A stretch of 64,000 nucleotides of DNA from Lachnospiraceae bacterium FE2018 (GTDB taxonomy: Bacteria; Bacillota; Clostridia; Lachnospirales; Lachnospiraceae): positions 62,001-126,000 of the forward strand of contig JNKK01000001.1 of assembly GCA_000702845.1 (NCBI GenBank), written 5' to 3'. Shown one piece after another: positions 46,955 through 56,600 of the stretch. Within the stretch, counting starts at the first letter, position 1, and the number at the start of each line of letters is the position of its first letter. Under the pieces are notes generated by a model. The model did not search any database, was not told where the DNA came from, and saw only the letters and a program-made list of their open reading frames with translations. The translations under genes were made by a program, and so were the position numbers.

Positions 46955-47683
46955 ATGCCCAGACCAGTCAGATGCCGCCGGATCGGGCAGCTTCCGGTCT
47001 ACCGAAGCTTCTCGCCGGATGACACCGCAGCCACTGAAAATGTTCTGATGACTGTTGACGAATTTGAGGCTTTCAGACTCCTGGATCATGAAGGGCTGAC
47101 CCAGGAAGCCTGCGCGGCCAGGATGAATATCGCCAGGACGACAGTCACTGCTATTTACGAAAGCGCAAGGAAAAAAGTCGCCGATGCGCTGGTCAACGGA
47201 AAAAGGCTGCTGATCTCCGGCGGACATTTCGAGTACGAACCGGTTGAAATCAGTCAAAAACTCAGAGAGAAAGGAACAGATACCATGAGAATTGCAGTCA
47301 CCTATGAAAATGGGGAAATCTTCCAGCATTTCGGCCACACAGAGCAATTCAAGCTGTATGACATTGAGGATAGCAAGATCGTAAATGAGCAGGTTGTAGA
47401 TACCAACGGGAGCGGGCACGGCGCACTGGCCGGTTTCCTGCAGGCGGCAAAGGCCGACGCGCTTATCTGCGGCGGGATCGGTATGGGTGCGCAGACGGCG
47501 CTCGCGGATGCCGGAATCAAACTCTATGCAGGAGTCCGGGGCTCTGCGGACGAAGCGGCGAAGTCGCTTGCCGAAGGAAATCTGGAATATGATCCCAACG
47601 CGCGCTGCGATCACCACGGACATCATCATGGCGGTGACTGTGGCCACGAACACTGCGGTGAACATCACTGCGCAGGAAACTGA
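46955..47683 (+). CDS. DUF134 HTH domain fused to NifX/NifB-type domain with His tail
   Basis: A 242-residue fusion. Residues 1-95 are DUF134: MPRPVRCRRIGQLPVYRSFS, VDEFEAFRLLDHEGLTQEAC, ARMNIARTTVTAIYESARKK (sigma-like helix-turn-helix). Residues 108-215 form a dinitrogenase iron-molybdenum cofactor-binding (NifX/NafY-like) domain: MRIAVTYENGEIFQHFGHTE, LAGFLQAAKADALICGGIGM. The tail is a metal-binding run of His and Cys (CDHHGHHHGGDCGHEHCGEH). It is probably a regulator responding to Fe-S or metal state. AAAGGAGGGCTT precedes the ATG. The flavodoxin gene follows after 14 bases. Confidence 0.88.
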   Translation: MPRPVRCRRIGQLPVYRSFSPDDTAATENVLMTVDEFEAFRLLDHEGLTQEACAARMNIARTTVTAIYESARKKVADALVNGKRLLISGGHFEYEPVEISQKLREKGTDTMRIAVTYENGEIFQHFGHTEQFKLYDIEDSKIVNEQVVDTNGSGHGALAGFLQAAKADALICGGIGMGAQTALADAGIKLYAGVRGSADEAAKSLAEGNLEYDPNARCDHHGHHHGGDCGHEHCGEHHCAGN

Positions 47684-47697
47684 TCAGGAGGGACGAT

Positions 47698-48204
47698 ATG
47701 AAGCTTGCAGTAATTGTGGATTCTAAAACCGGCAATACCAGACAGGCTGCTGACTGGATTGTACAGGGCATGAACCAGGTTGAGGGCATGGAGGCAAAAG
47801 CATTTACCATTCCCGAAGTTGACGAGGACTTTGTAAAGGAAGCCCGGGGTATCGTCATCGGCTCCCCTTCCTATGCGGCACAGATGACGCCGGACATGCA
47901 CGCATGGATCATGTCCGCAGCAGGAAAGCTTGACTTTGCCGGAAAACTCGGCGGCGCTCTTGCTACCGAACAGTTCACGCATGGCGGCGGTGAGGCAGTG
48001 ATCCAGTCAATCCTGATCATGGAGATGTTCAACGGCATGCTGTGCTATTCCGGCGGAAAAGCCTGGGGGATGCCAGTGATCCATCTGGGTCCGGTTGGTG
48101 TTAATGACAATGTAGAGAAGCATAACGGAATGGAGCATTATAAGGACAACTTCATCGTGTTCGGTGAACGCTTTGCGAAAAAGGCGGCCGGGATCTTCAG
48201 ATAA
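47698..48204 (+). CDS. Flavodoxin-family protein (WrbA/FMN reductase-like)
   Basis: A 168-residue flavoprotein. SKTGNTRQAADWIVQGMNQ near residues 9-27 is the FMN phosphate loop; GIVIGSPSYAAQMTPDMHAW near 51 and GALATEQFTHGGGEAVIQSI near 86 bind the isoalloxazine, as in WrbA-type NAD(P)H:quinone reductases. It follows the DUF134-NifX gene after 14 bases with GGAGGGACGAT ahead of the ATG. Together they suggest a small redox or metal-responsive operon. A terminator follows. Confidence 0.9.
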   Translation: MKLAVIVDSKTGNTRQAADWIVQGMNQVEGMEAKAFTIPEVDEDFVKEARGIVIGSPSYAAQMTPDMHAWIMSAAGKLDFAGKLGGALATEQFTHGGGEAVIQSILIMEMFNGMLCYSGGKAWGMPVIHLGPVGVNDNVEKHNGMEHYKDNFIVFGERFAKKAAGIFR

Positions 48205-48225
48205 AATGAATATGATTTTTTACAT

Positions 48226-48257
48226 AGCCGGCGGCTCACGAAGCTGCCGGCTATTTT
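48226..48257 (+). terminator. Terminator after flavodoxin gene
   Basis: AGCCGGC pairs with GCCGGCT, with inner GCT/AGC pairs, followed by ATTTTG. Confidence 0.75.
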
Positions 48258-48464
48258 GCCGGAAGGCTGAGTCCGGAAATCCGGCTGTTGCCGTGGGAAT
48301 CTATGCTGCTGTATAACAAATTGCTGCAGGAAATATAAATATAAGAAAAATTCATGATATAATTTCATTGAGTTTCTCGAGAAAATGATAACAACGCGGG
48401 CCGGCCGGAATCACTGCGCCGGCATGGCGGCAAAAATGATCGGCGTAAAGAAAAGGATTATCAT

Positions 48465-48950
48465 ATGAAGATCATGGTAAGCGCCTGCCTTGCAGGGGAA
48501 AACTGTAAATATAATGGCAGCAGCAACCGGAACGAGAAGATCCTGCGGTTGATGGCGGAAAATGAAGTGATCAAAGTCTGTCCGGAGCAGATGGGAGGTC
48601 TGCCGACACCGCGTGTTCCGTCAGAGATCAAAAATGGCGTAGTCACAGCCAGAGATGGGCAGATTGTTGATGATGCGTTTCGTGCCGGTGCGGCAAAATG
48701 CCTGGAGATCGCTGTGCGTGAGCAGCCGGATCTGATCGTGCTGCAGTCAAGAAGCCCAAGTTGCGGTGTAAAGCAGCGGTATGACGGCACATTTACCGGA
48801 ACCCTGACAGACGGAGCCGGTGTGACGGCACAGCTTTTGATGGATCATGGCTTTCGCTGCCTTGATGTGGAGGACCTGGCTGAGATACATGAAGGCATAG
48901 TGATACGAAAACCGGGAATCGAAGAATATATAATGGTGTGCAGATTATGA
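48465..48950 (+). CDS. DUF523-family protein
   Basis: A 161-residue DUF523 protein: MVSACLAGENCKYNGSSNRN at the start, VCPEQMGGLPTPRVPSEI, LQSRSPSCGVKQRYDGTFTG and GVTAQLLMDHGF. Conserved Cys (residues 8, 14, 39 and the SPSCG Cys near 90) suggest metal or Fe-S binding. Members are sometimes linked with thioredoxin- or sulfur-related genes; function unknown. Its stop overlaps the rhodanese start (ATGA), so the two are coupled. Confidence 0.92.
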   Translation: MKIMVSACLAGENCKYNGSSNRNEKILRLMAENEVIKVCPEQMGGLPTPRVPSEIKNGVVTARDGQIVDDAFRAGAAKCLEIAVREQPDLIVLQSRSPSCGVKQRYDGTFTGTLTDGAGVTAQLLMDHGFRCLDVEDLAEIHEGIVIRKPGIEEYIMVCRL

Positions 48951-49390
48951 GAAGAAGTAATATTATCAGCAGCTGCAGACGGATCCTTTTAGCAGTCTTT
49001 GCTTTGCTGCTTGCGGCCTGCTCCTCCGGCGGCCAGGTCATGGACGGCGAAGATATGGTCCGCAGTTATATGCAGATTTCGCAGGACGAAGCAAAGGAAA
49101 TGATGGAGCAGGACGACGGGCATGTCATAGTCGATGTCCGGAGACCGGATGAATTCGAGACCGGGCATATTCCCGGAGCCATTTGCATCCCGAATGAAAC
49201 GATCGGATCTGATCAGCCGGAAGAACTCCCGGACCTGAATCAGGTCATTCTGGTGTACTGCCGCAGCGGGAACCGCAGCAAACAGGCAGCTCAGAAGCTG
49301 TTTGAGATAGGCTATACCAATGTCTATGAGTTCGGCGGGATCATCGACTGGACCGGTGAAGTCGTGACGGAAACGGCGATGTCATACTGA
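48947..49390 (+). CDS. Rhodanese-domain lipoprotein
   Basis: A 147-residue exported lipoprotein. The signal peptide (ILLAVFALLLAAC) ends in the lipobox LAAC-SSG, so Cys near residue 26 would be lipid-modified. A single rhodanese domain follows: DGHVIVDVRRPDEFETGHIP, GAICIPN and ILVYCRSGNRSKQAAQKLFE, with the catalytic Cys in the CRSGNRS loop. It may handle sulfane sulfur at the membrane surface. It is coupled to the DUF523 gene, which carries redox-type Cys residues. Confidence 0.92.
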   Translation: MRRSNIISSCRRILLAVFALLLAACSSGGQVMDGEDMVRSYMQISQDEAKEMMEQDDGHVIVDVRRPDEFETGHIPGAICIPNETIGSDQPEELPDLNQVILVYCRSGNRSKQAAQKLFEIGYTNVYEFGGIIDWTGEVVTETAMSY

Positions 49391-49412
49391 CACTTTTACG
49401 TGACTTATAAAA

Positions 49413-49640
49413 ATGCAGTATGTATCAGGAACAGAAACTGGTCTTGAGGAGGGAGCGCTTCTTGGCAAGCCGATGTTTACAGCTTCCGGGCTGAAAGATG
49501 TGCCGGAAATCCTTCGATGGATCAGCACACTTCCGGATGGAACAGAGCTATGTGTGGGCGGCCCCAGGGCGAGTGAATGTCCGGAAGCATATGAGATAGG
49601 GAAGGCCGTGCTCTGTTCTGTGATTGATAACGATATCTGA
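49413..49640 (+). pseudogene. C-terminal fragment of a YpsA-like carrier protein
   Basis: GTETGLEEGALLGKPMFTAS, GLKDVPEILRWISTLPDGTE and VGGPRASECPEAYEIGKAVL match the last 70 residues of the intact protein at 8134, with high DNA identity. The N-terminal GGQSGVDR half is missing. There is an ATG at 49413 but no ribosome site. It is a truncated paralogue. Confidence 0.85.
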
Positions 49641-49740
49641 GCAGCGAGTTTGTTTATGATAAATACAACAGGAGAAGAGCCGCGGCGATATTATACAAAG
49701 GAGCAGGTTGATGAAGTGTTCTTATTTGCGAGGGTAAATA

Positions 49741-50913
49741 ATGGACGGAGTAAAACAGAATGTATTCGATTATTTGACATGGAGAGGAGATATTTCTTTT
49801 GAACATAGCAAGTTCAATGAAATTGACGCTTTGATCTTTTCGATTTTTGCATATATAGATTTTTCTTTTCTAAATTCGCAAAGCATAATGTCATTACCGG
49901 ATGCGGCAGAACAATTAATGGAATTACCTGATGAGTTACGAATCAAAGGGCCCGGATTTCTTATGCATTCTGTTGTGAAATTATTTGCTTTAGCAGCAGA
50001 GTCTGAACGCTTCAAGGATGTTAACATAACAGAATATGTGGATATTATTGATGAAGAGAGGGAGATGCAGTTTGCGGCAATAACGTTTTTGCTTCCCGAT
50101 CATACAGGTGTCATAGCTTTTCGAGGAACAGATACATCTTTAATTGGATGGAAAGAAGATCTCAATATGAGTTTTATCTCCGGGATTCCCTCACAAATTA
50201 AAGCTGCTGAATATTCCGCAGATATTATGGATAACTATCGTATTTCATTTAGGCTTGTCGGGCATTCTAAAGGTGGGAATTTAGCAGTCTGGGCTTCCGC
50301 GCATCTCTCAAATACGCAGAAAAAAAGAGTGCTGGCTGTGTATAGCAATGACGGCCCCGGATTTAATGATGATTTTCTGGATAGTGACAGTTACAGGGAA
50401 ATACGTGAAAAAATAGTTTCATTTGTTCCAGAGTCTTCAATTGTAGGTGTTTTACTGAGCCATGATGAATTTACCACGATAAGCAGTTCCAGCGCTTCAG
50501 TACTTCAACATGATCCCTTTTCATGGAATGTTCAGGGAAGAACTTTTGTTTATAGTAACGCAAGAACAGCATCAGGCAGACAGATGGAACGGGTTATCAA
50601 CGCATGGATAAAATCCATGTCTCCGACAGAGAGAGAGTCTTTTGTTGAAAGCGTATTTGACTTATTAGGTTCTTCAAACGCAAAAACGCTGGAAGATCTT
50701 GATAAGGGAAAAATCAAAACACTGATATCTATGCAAAAAACCTATAGAGAGATGGAACCAGAGAAACAAGCTCAGTTAAATACGAGCTTAAGGAAAGTTG
50801 TCTTTAATAAGGATACATTAGCAAGCAGGAAACCATTTTCTTTATTTTCTGATCGTGATTCAGGTCTGAGCTTAAGCAGTGACGCAGATACTACAGAGAC
50901 GGATTCAACATAA
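49741..50913 (+). CDS. Mbeg1-like (DUF2974) alpha/beta hydrolase
   Basis: A 390-residue protein of the Mbeg1-like family common in Firmicutes. VIAFRGTDTSLIGWKEDLNM near residue 123 and the nucleophile elbow FRLVGHSKGGNLAVWASAHL (G-H-S-K-G, near 178) define a lipase-like hydrolase core; NDGPGFNDDF near 203 is a family signature. There is no signal peptide. The C-terminal 80 residues are charged and low-complexity. The DNA is more A+T-rich than its neighbours, which suggests separate acquisition. Substrate unknown. Confidence 0.88.
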   Translation: MDGVKQNVFDYLTWRGDISFEHSKFNEIDALIFSIFAYIDFSFLNSQSIMSLPDAAEQLMELPDELRIKGPGFLMHSVVKLFALAAESERFKDVNITEYVDIIDEEREMQFAAITFLLPDHTGVIAFRGTDTSLIGWKEDLNMSFISGIPSQIKAAEYSADIMDNYRISFRLVGHSKGGNLAVWASAHLSNTQKKRVLAVYSNDGPGFNDDFLDSDSYREIREKIVSFVPESSIVGVLLSHDEFTTISSSSASVLQHDPFSWNVQGRTFVYSNARTASGRQMERVINAWIKSMSPTERESFVESVFDLLGSSNAKTLEDLDKGKIKTLISMQKTYREMEPEKQAQLNTSLRKVVFNKDTLASRKPFSLFSDRDSGLSLSSDADTTETDST

Positions 50914-50947
50914 ACTTAAATCATCCTCCGCGTTTGTAGTTGATGCC

Positions 50948-51046
50948 ATGAAGCAGGAGTGGTTAACGCCAGGAGCAAAGCCTGAACATGTTCCTGCGGA
51001 TATAAAAAGAAAGCGAGCGCTGGTACGATCATCTGGAGAAGCATAA
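50948..51046 (+). pseudogene. Possible short gene remnant
   Basis: A 32-codon frame (MKQEWLTPGAKPEHVPADIK, RKRALVRSSGEA) with protein-like composition but no ribosome site and no recognised family. It may be the tail of a deleted gene between the hydrolase gene and the minus-strand gene. Confidence 0.25.
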
Positions 51047-51057
51047 AAACCCCGGTA

Positions 51058-51417
51058 TCACTGTCTGCCGGTTAGTAATTCCATTGCCTTTACGTCAGCA
51101 GGAATATCCGGATTGTCAAGCAGACTGTAAAAATAAGAATCATCACAATCTTCCTGTGGATTATAAACCGGACTTAGGTCGGCAATAAGTGTTTCGATAT
51201 ATGACAAATCGCCCATGATACTGTTCCCGTATGAAAAATCGGCAGTATCACCAGCCAGATCAAGGACCAGTTTTTTTAACCGGCCATACGCTGCATATAT
51301 TGTCAGAAGTGTGAGCATGTGTTCGGACGTGAACGGAACTGAATAAACAGCTGTCGTTCCAGAGAGGGTATCAGATTCGAGATTTACGTTGATTTCATTT
51401 GTAAGTTGTTTTTTCAT
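51058..51417 (-). CDS. Hypothetical acidic protein, divergent from peptide gene
   Basis: A 119-residue acidic protein that I do not recognise (INVNLESDTLSGTTAVYSVP, FTSEHMLTLLTIYAAYGRLK, DLSYIETLIADLSPVYNPQE). It seems helical, without signal peptide or membrane segment. It is encoded divergently from the double-glycine-type peptide gene at 51702, with 280 bases between them. An immunity or regulatory role is possible from position only. The intergenic stretch is A+T-rich and includes a run of poly-A-like sequence. Confidence 0.55.
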   Translation of the reverse strand: MKKQLTNEINVNLESDTLSGTTAVYSVPFTSEHMLTLLTIYAAYGRLKKLVLDLAGDTADFSYGNSIMGDLSYIETLIADLSPVYNPQEDCDDSYFYSLLDNPDIPADVKAMELLTGRQ

Positions 51418-51701
51418 TTGTGTTACTTGATCGTATGTGATCGTTTCCTTTCGCCTGGGTGCTTCATGAAGCGAAGGTGATTTTGCTGCGTTGTCTTAAT
51501 AGACAAAAAAAACAGGATCATGTTCTTCAAGAATACCACAACATCTCATAACTGATAATCTTTTAGTGGAAAATAATTATTAAATTTTTTCAGTACAGTT
51601 GGACATCTGTTAGACAGCCTCCGATATTCTATACACACAAAAAGAAAACAACACAGCAAAGGGTAAATACTATTTCAGATAAATCACAGGAGGAAAAACG
51701 C

Positions 51702-51983
51702 ATGACGGATATGAACAAAATCTACACACAGGAACTTGATCATGTAACAGGCGGAATCAGTGGATTTACACATACAGCAGACCGGCGGGTGACCGTTTCC
51801 AGACCCGGAACTTATCATGCATTCAAGACCACACCGATCTACAATGATTATGACAGGGACGCATTACGTTACAAAAGAGACTACGCGCAGGTCAGAAAAA
51901 ATCCGGGAAGCACCGTATATGTCTGCCCTTATACAGACTCCATCAGCAGCGTAACCCGGGGCAATGACAACCTTTTATGTTAA
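51702..51983 (+). CDS. Small peptide with double-glycine-type leader motif
   Basis: A 93-residue protein. Its start, MTDMNKIYTQELDHVTGGIS, carries QELDHVTGG, which fits the E-L-x-x-V-x-G-G leader consensus recognised by PCAT/ComA-type peptidase-transporters of bacteriocins and RiPPs. Cleavage would leave about 75 residues, Arg/Tyr-rich, with two Cys near the end (VYVCPY and LLC). ATG behind CAGGAGGAAAAACGC, a strong ribosome site. No transporter or modification enzyme is adjacent. A terminator follows. The motif could also be fortuitous. Confidence 0.6.
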   Translation: MTDMNKIYTQELDHVTGGISGFTHTADRRVTVSRPGTYHAFKTTPIYNDYDRDALRYKRDYAQVRKNPGSTVYVCPYTDSISSVTRGNDNLLC

Positions 51984-52010
51984 AAGTTCAGAATAAAAAG
52001 AAAAAGAGGA

Positions 52011-52046
52011 GAACGCAGCGGCGGAAAAGCCGCTGCGTTCTTCTAT
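52011..52046 (+). terminator. Terminator after the double-glycine peptide gene
   Basis: GAACGCAGCGGC pairs perfectly with GCCGCTGCGTTC over a GGAAAA loop, followed by TTCTAT. Confidence 0.75.
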
Positions 52047-52090
52047 GTTATAAACTTGTTCGCAAAATAGGGCTCTGATATAATAAATTG

Positions 52091-52342
52091 AAAAATCATG
52101 GAAAAACCAGAGTAATTGCGTGTCTGGTCGTTTTGCTCGCGGCTGCAGGGACGATCCGTTTCTGACGGGGACTGAAAGGATGGAGCGGCCGGCTTTGCGC
52201 GATGGGGGACTATGGGATTACAGAGGAAGATATAGAACCGCTGACAGACCTTGTGATGAACTGCTATTACGGAGACTGCAGAATACATCCGAAAGTGCCT
52301 GAGCGCGCGAATCTCTCAGAAGTGATCCGGAAATGTATTTAG
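52091..52342 (+). pseudogene. Two gene remnants joined (membrane anchor, then unrelated tail)
   Basis: 52091-52165 encodes NHGKTRVIACLVVLLAAAGT, the counterpart of the anchor region of the protein at 40071 (DGKVRVLVCLLVLLVAAGMI), and then stops. From about 52208 a frame reads DYGITEEDIEPLTDLVMNCY, YGDCRIHPKVPERANLSEVI and ends at 52342. This resembles the C-terminus of an iron-type alcohol dehydrogenase only weakly. Both pieces are leftovers of rearrangement ahead of the patB-like gene. Confidence 0.5.
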
Positions 52343-52353
52343 AGGAAAGATTT

Positions 52354-53565
52354 TTGAAATATGATTTTACCAGTATCATCAACAGAAAAGGGATGGATGC
52401 AACAGCTTATGATTCTGTTGGACAGTATAAGTGGGGCATAGAGCCGGAACTTCCGGAGGAAGGGTTTGATTTCATCCCGCTGTGGGTGGCTGATATGAAT
52501 TTTCCGACTTGTCCCGCTATAACAAGGCGGATGATCGAAAGAGCGGAACACCCTCTGTTTGGTTATTTCAACTACTCGGAGGAGTATTATCAGTCCATTA
52601 TAAACTGGCGCAGGGCCGGCGGCTTTCATGTGGATCTTACCCGCGCGCACATCGGGTATGAAAACGGCGTACACGGATTTCTGTCCACTGCTGTTGAAGT
52701 GCTTACACAGCCCGGGGATCATATCCTGCTCCACAGTCCGGTATATGTAGGTTTCAAGGGCGATGTAGAAGGGCTGGGCAGACATTCCGTATACAGTCCG
52801 CTTGTCCGGGATGAGAGCGGCGTATGGCGGATGGATTATGACGATATGGACCGGAAAATAAAGGAGTTCAATATCAAAACATGCATTTTATGTTCACCGC
52901 ATAATCCAAGCGGGCGCGTATGGACGATGGCTGAGCTTGAGAAAGCGATGCAGGTGTTCGAGGCCAATGATGTTACCGTGCTCAGCGATGAGATCTGGGC
53001 GGATCTGGTGTTTAAGGGTCATCAGCACATCCCGGCGCAGTGCGTTAACCAGTGGGCACGTGAGCATGTGGCAGCGGCGTATGCGCCAAGCAAAACTTTC
53101 AATCTGGCCGGTCTGGTGGGCAGCTATCATATTATTTACAACGACGGGCTGCGCAGGGCGATCGTCAGACATAGTGAAAAGACACATTACAATGAGATGA
53201 ATGTATTATCCATGCATGCCCTGGCAGGGGCATACAGCGGGGAAGGCCGCGCGTGGATGGAGGAGCTTCTGCAGGTGATCGAGGGAAATGCCCGCCGGGC
53301 GTGCGAGTACATCAACAGATCGTTTGAGGGTGTGCGCTGCGATATGCCCGAGGGAACTTATATGCTGTTCCTGGACTGCTCCGGGTATTGCGCGCGCAGC
53401 GGCCGTACCATCGATGATGTGATCAGGGCCGGTTGGCGTGTCGGTGTCGGCTGGCAGGACGGAAGGCATTTCGAGGGACCTTGTCACATTCGTCTCAATC
53501 TGGCATCGCCGCGCGTGCGCCTGGAGGAGGCCTTCCGCAGAATGAAAGAGTATGTATTTATATAA
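52354..53565 (+). CDS. MalY/PatB-type PLP-dependent C-S lyase/aminotransferase
   Basis: A 403-residue fold-type I PLP enzyme. YDFTSIINRKGMDATAYDSV at the start and PLWVADMNFPTCPAITRRMI are typical of MalY/PatB cystathionine beta-lyases. The PLP contacts are ILCSPHNPSGRVWTMAELEK near residue 172, LSDEIWADLVFKGHQHIP near 210 and the Schiff-base Lys in YAPSKTFNLAGL near 246. It converts cystathionine or cysteine to pyruvate, ammonia and a thiol. The TTG start at 52354 follows AGAGGAAAGATTT; a longer frame starts at 52333 without a site. Confidence 0.93.
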   Translation: MKYDFTSIINRKGMDATAYDSVGQYKWGIEPELPEEGFDFIPLWVADMNFPTCPAITRRMIERAEHPLFGYFNYSEEYYQSIINWRRAGGFHVDLTRAHIGYENGVHGFLSTAVEVLTQPGDHILLHSPVYVGFKGDVEGLGRHSVYSPLVRDESGVWRMDYDDMDRKIKEFNIKTCILCSPHNPSGRVWTMAELEKAMQVFEANDVTVLSDEIWADLVFKGHQHIPAQCVNQWAREHVAAAYAPSKTFNLAGLVGSYHIIYNDGLRRAIVRHSEKTHYNEMNVLSMHALAGAYSGEGRAWMEELLQVIEGNARRACEYINRSFEGVRCDMPEGTYMLFLDCSGYCARSGRTIDDVIRAGWRVGVGWQDGRHFEGPCHIRLNLASPRVRLEEAFRRMKEYVFI

Positions 53566-53657
53566 TGTCTGATTCTCCTCATTGCTTTGTGATATTCCGG
53601 GCATTGTTTGCGTTTAATTATAAGCAGCGGGACTTGAATGAAATTGGAGAGGTTGAG

Positions 53658-56600
53658 ATGCTTCATGAAGGACTCTATGAAAAGGTAATCAGCCTGGGCC
53701 TGGAGAAAGAGCTGGCGCAGTCTGACCGGCTGGCGCAGACCGCGTCAATCGATGCCGCGGAAGCTGCAAAGATCCTTTCTAAATATGTTGCGGAGGTAGT
53801 GGAACTGCAGCTGCAGCAGCTGCAGGATCACGGCGGTGATATAAAAGACCAGATCAGACTGACAAATCGTCTGCTCCGGTCGATCACCGGGCAGGAAACA
53901 GAGGAGGAAAATCCGGCATTCGTTGCTGAAAAAGCGGAGCAGCTCCTCGCTTTGCTGGACCGGAAAAATAACATACAGGCAGTAAACGGGAAAACCGCGC
54001 CGGTTCGTCCGGAAACGTCCATTGCGCAGACAGGACTCTTCACAGGGGCGGTTCATGAACCTCAAATGTACGCGGAGCTGAAAAAAGAGATTGTGTCATG
54101 CGACAGGATCGATATGCTGGTTTCTTTTATCAAATGGAGCGGACTTCGTCTTATTATTAATGAATTGTCTGAATTTGCCCGGAACGGCGGGAAGTTACGG
54201 GTCATTACGACGTCCTACATGGGTGCCACGGATGTAAAAGCCGTGGAAGAACTCAGGAAAATTCCCGGCGCGGAAATCAAGGTCAGCTATGATACAAAGC
54301 GTACCCGCCTGCATGCAAAAACATATGTTTTTTACCGTGATACCGGCTTTACAACAGCTTATGTAGGTTCTTCTAATCTTTCAAACGCTGCTATCTCCAG
54401 CGGGCTGGAGTGGAACGTTAAAGTGACGCGGGCCGATCTTCCGGAGACCATTGACAAGATTACGGCTACATTTGAGAGCTACTGGAATTCGAATGAGTTC
54501 GAAGCGTATACAGAAGAGAAACAGGCAGATCTTGCCCGGGCGTTAAAGGCAGAAAAATATTTTGATACCAACAATCCCGAATTCTATACACTGGATATTC
54601 AGCCGTATTCTTACCAGCGGGAAATCCTGGACAGACTCGACGCGGAGCGGAAGGTACGCGGACATATGCGCAATCTGGTCGTAGCTGCGACGGGTACGGG
54701 GAAGACCGTGATCTCCGCGCTGGATTATAAACGCTTCAGGAAGGAGTATTCCGGCAGGTCCTGCCGACTGCTGTTCATTGCCCACAGGGAAGAAATTCTG
54801 AAGCAAAGCCTGTACACATTTCGCGCTGTGCTGAAAGATGCCAATTTTGGCGATCTGTTTGTGGGCAGCTGCCGGCCGGACAGCCTGGATGCGCTTTTTA
54901 TGTCCATCCAGACATTTAATTCACAAAGCTTCACAGAAAAAACGACCGCTGATTTCTATGACTATATTGTGGTGGATGAGTTCCACCACGCTGCAGCGCC
55001 GACATACCAGAAACTACTCGAATACTATCAGCCGGAGATCCTGCTTGGCCTGACCGCCACGCCGGAACGCATGGACGGCAAAAACATTCTGGTTTATTTT
55101 GATAACCGCACCGCGGCTGAAATCCGCCTGCCGGAAGCAATTGACCGGAAACTGCTCAGCCCGTTCCAGTACTTTGGCGTGACGGATACCGTTGATCTTG
55201 ACACGTTAAAATGGTCTGCCGGCGGATATGACAAAGGAGAACTCACGAAAGTTTATACCTTCAGTGGTATGGTGGCCGAAAAACGCGCCGGTATGATTGT
55301 TGCGTCGCTTCTCCGTTATGTAACAGATATCGACGCGGTCAAAGGCCTGGGCTTCTGCGTCAGTATACAGCATGCCGATTTCATGAGCCGGTATTTTAAT
55401 GAAAAGGGGATTCCGTCGATCTGTCTGACAGGGAATTCGGAGGATGAAGAACGAAAGCGCGCAAAAAATAAACTGGTTTCCGGTGAGATCCGGTTTATTT
55501 TTGTAGTTGATATCTACAATGAAGGTGTCGATATTCCGGAAGTCAATACCGTGCTGTTTCTGAGACCGACAGAGTCTCTGACCGTCTTTCTCCAGCAGTT
55601 GGGAAGAGGTCTCCGGCTTGCAGAAGGGAAAGAATGTCTGACGGTTCTTGATTTTATCGGGCAGGCAAATAAGAAATATCACTTTGAAGATAAATTCGCC
55701 GCGCTGCTTTCCAATACGGCCCGGGGTATTTCAAGAGAAATCAAAGACGGATTCATTTCTGCGCCAAAGGGCTGTTATATTCAGCTGGAGAGAAAGGCCG
55801 AAAAATACATTCTGGATAATATCCGGGCTTCCTATGGGAACAGCGCGGGGCTGATCATGCGGATTGCTTCATTTGAGGAAGATTCCGGGCAGCCGCTGTC
55901 ACTGGCGGCTTTTCTTGCATACAATCACCTGGATCCCCGCAGTCTTTATAAGTTTTCCAGCTTTTCAAGGCTCTGTGTCCGGGCAGATGTAAGAGATGAT
56001 TTCAAAGAAGATCTTGAAGAAACCGTGACAAAAGCATTGCTGCGGCTGTCTGTTCTGGATTCCCGCCGGCTGATCGGTTTTCTTCTGAAGATTCTGCCGG
56101 AACTTGACGATGTGGATTTTAATCAGTTTTCGGCGTTAGAAAAGCGGATGCTGCAGATGTTTTATGTCACGGTCTGGGGAAAGCCGGTCGAAGAGTGGAA
56201 CGGGGACGAGATGCTGGATCATCTGTATGCACTTTCGGACAGTCCGGTGATGCTGGGGGAAATCATCGATCTTCTCCGCTTCCAGTATGACCGCATTGAT
56301 TTTATTGACGAGCCGGTGGACGTCGGATTCGACTGTCCGCTGGATCTCCATTGTACCTATACAAGAGACCAGCTGTTGGTCGCGCTTGATTTCATGAAGC
56401 CGTCAACAATACGTGAGGGCGTAAAGTGGCTGCCGGAGCAGAAACTGGATGTATTTTTTGTGACGCTGAATAAATCAGATAAGGATTATTCGCCCACCAC
56501 AATGTACCGGGATTATTCGATCAATGAGTATCTGTTTCACTGGCAGAGCCAGAGCACGACTTCTGAGAAGTCGCCCACTGCACAGAGGTACATTCATCAT

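Noticed and set aside
50982-50995. SOS box GAACATGTTC
   Set aside because: Half-sites are only 2 bases apart and there is no promoter or downstream gene in the right orientation.
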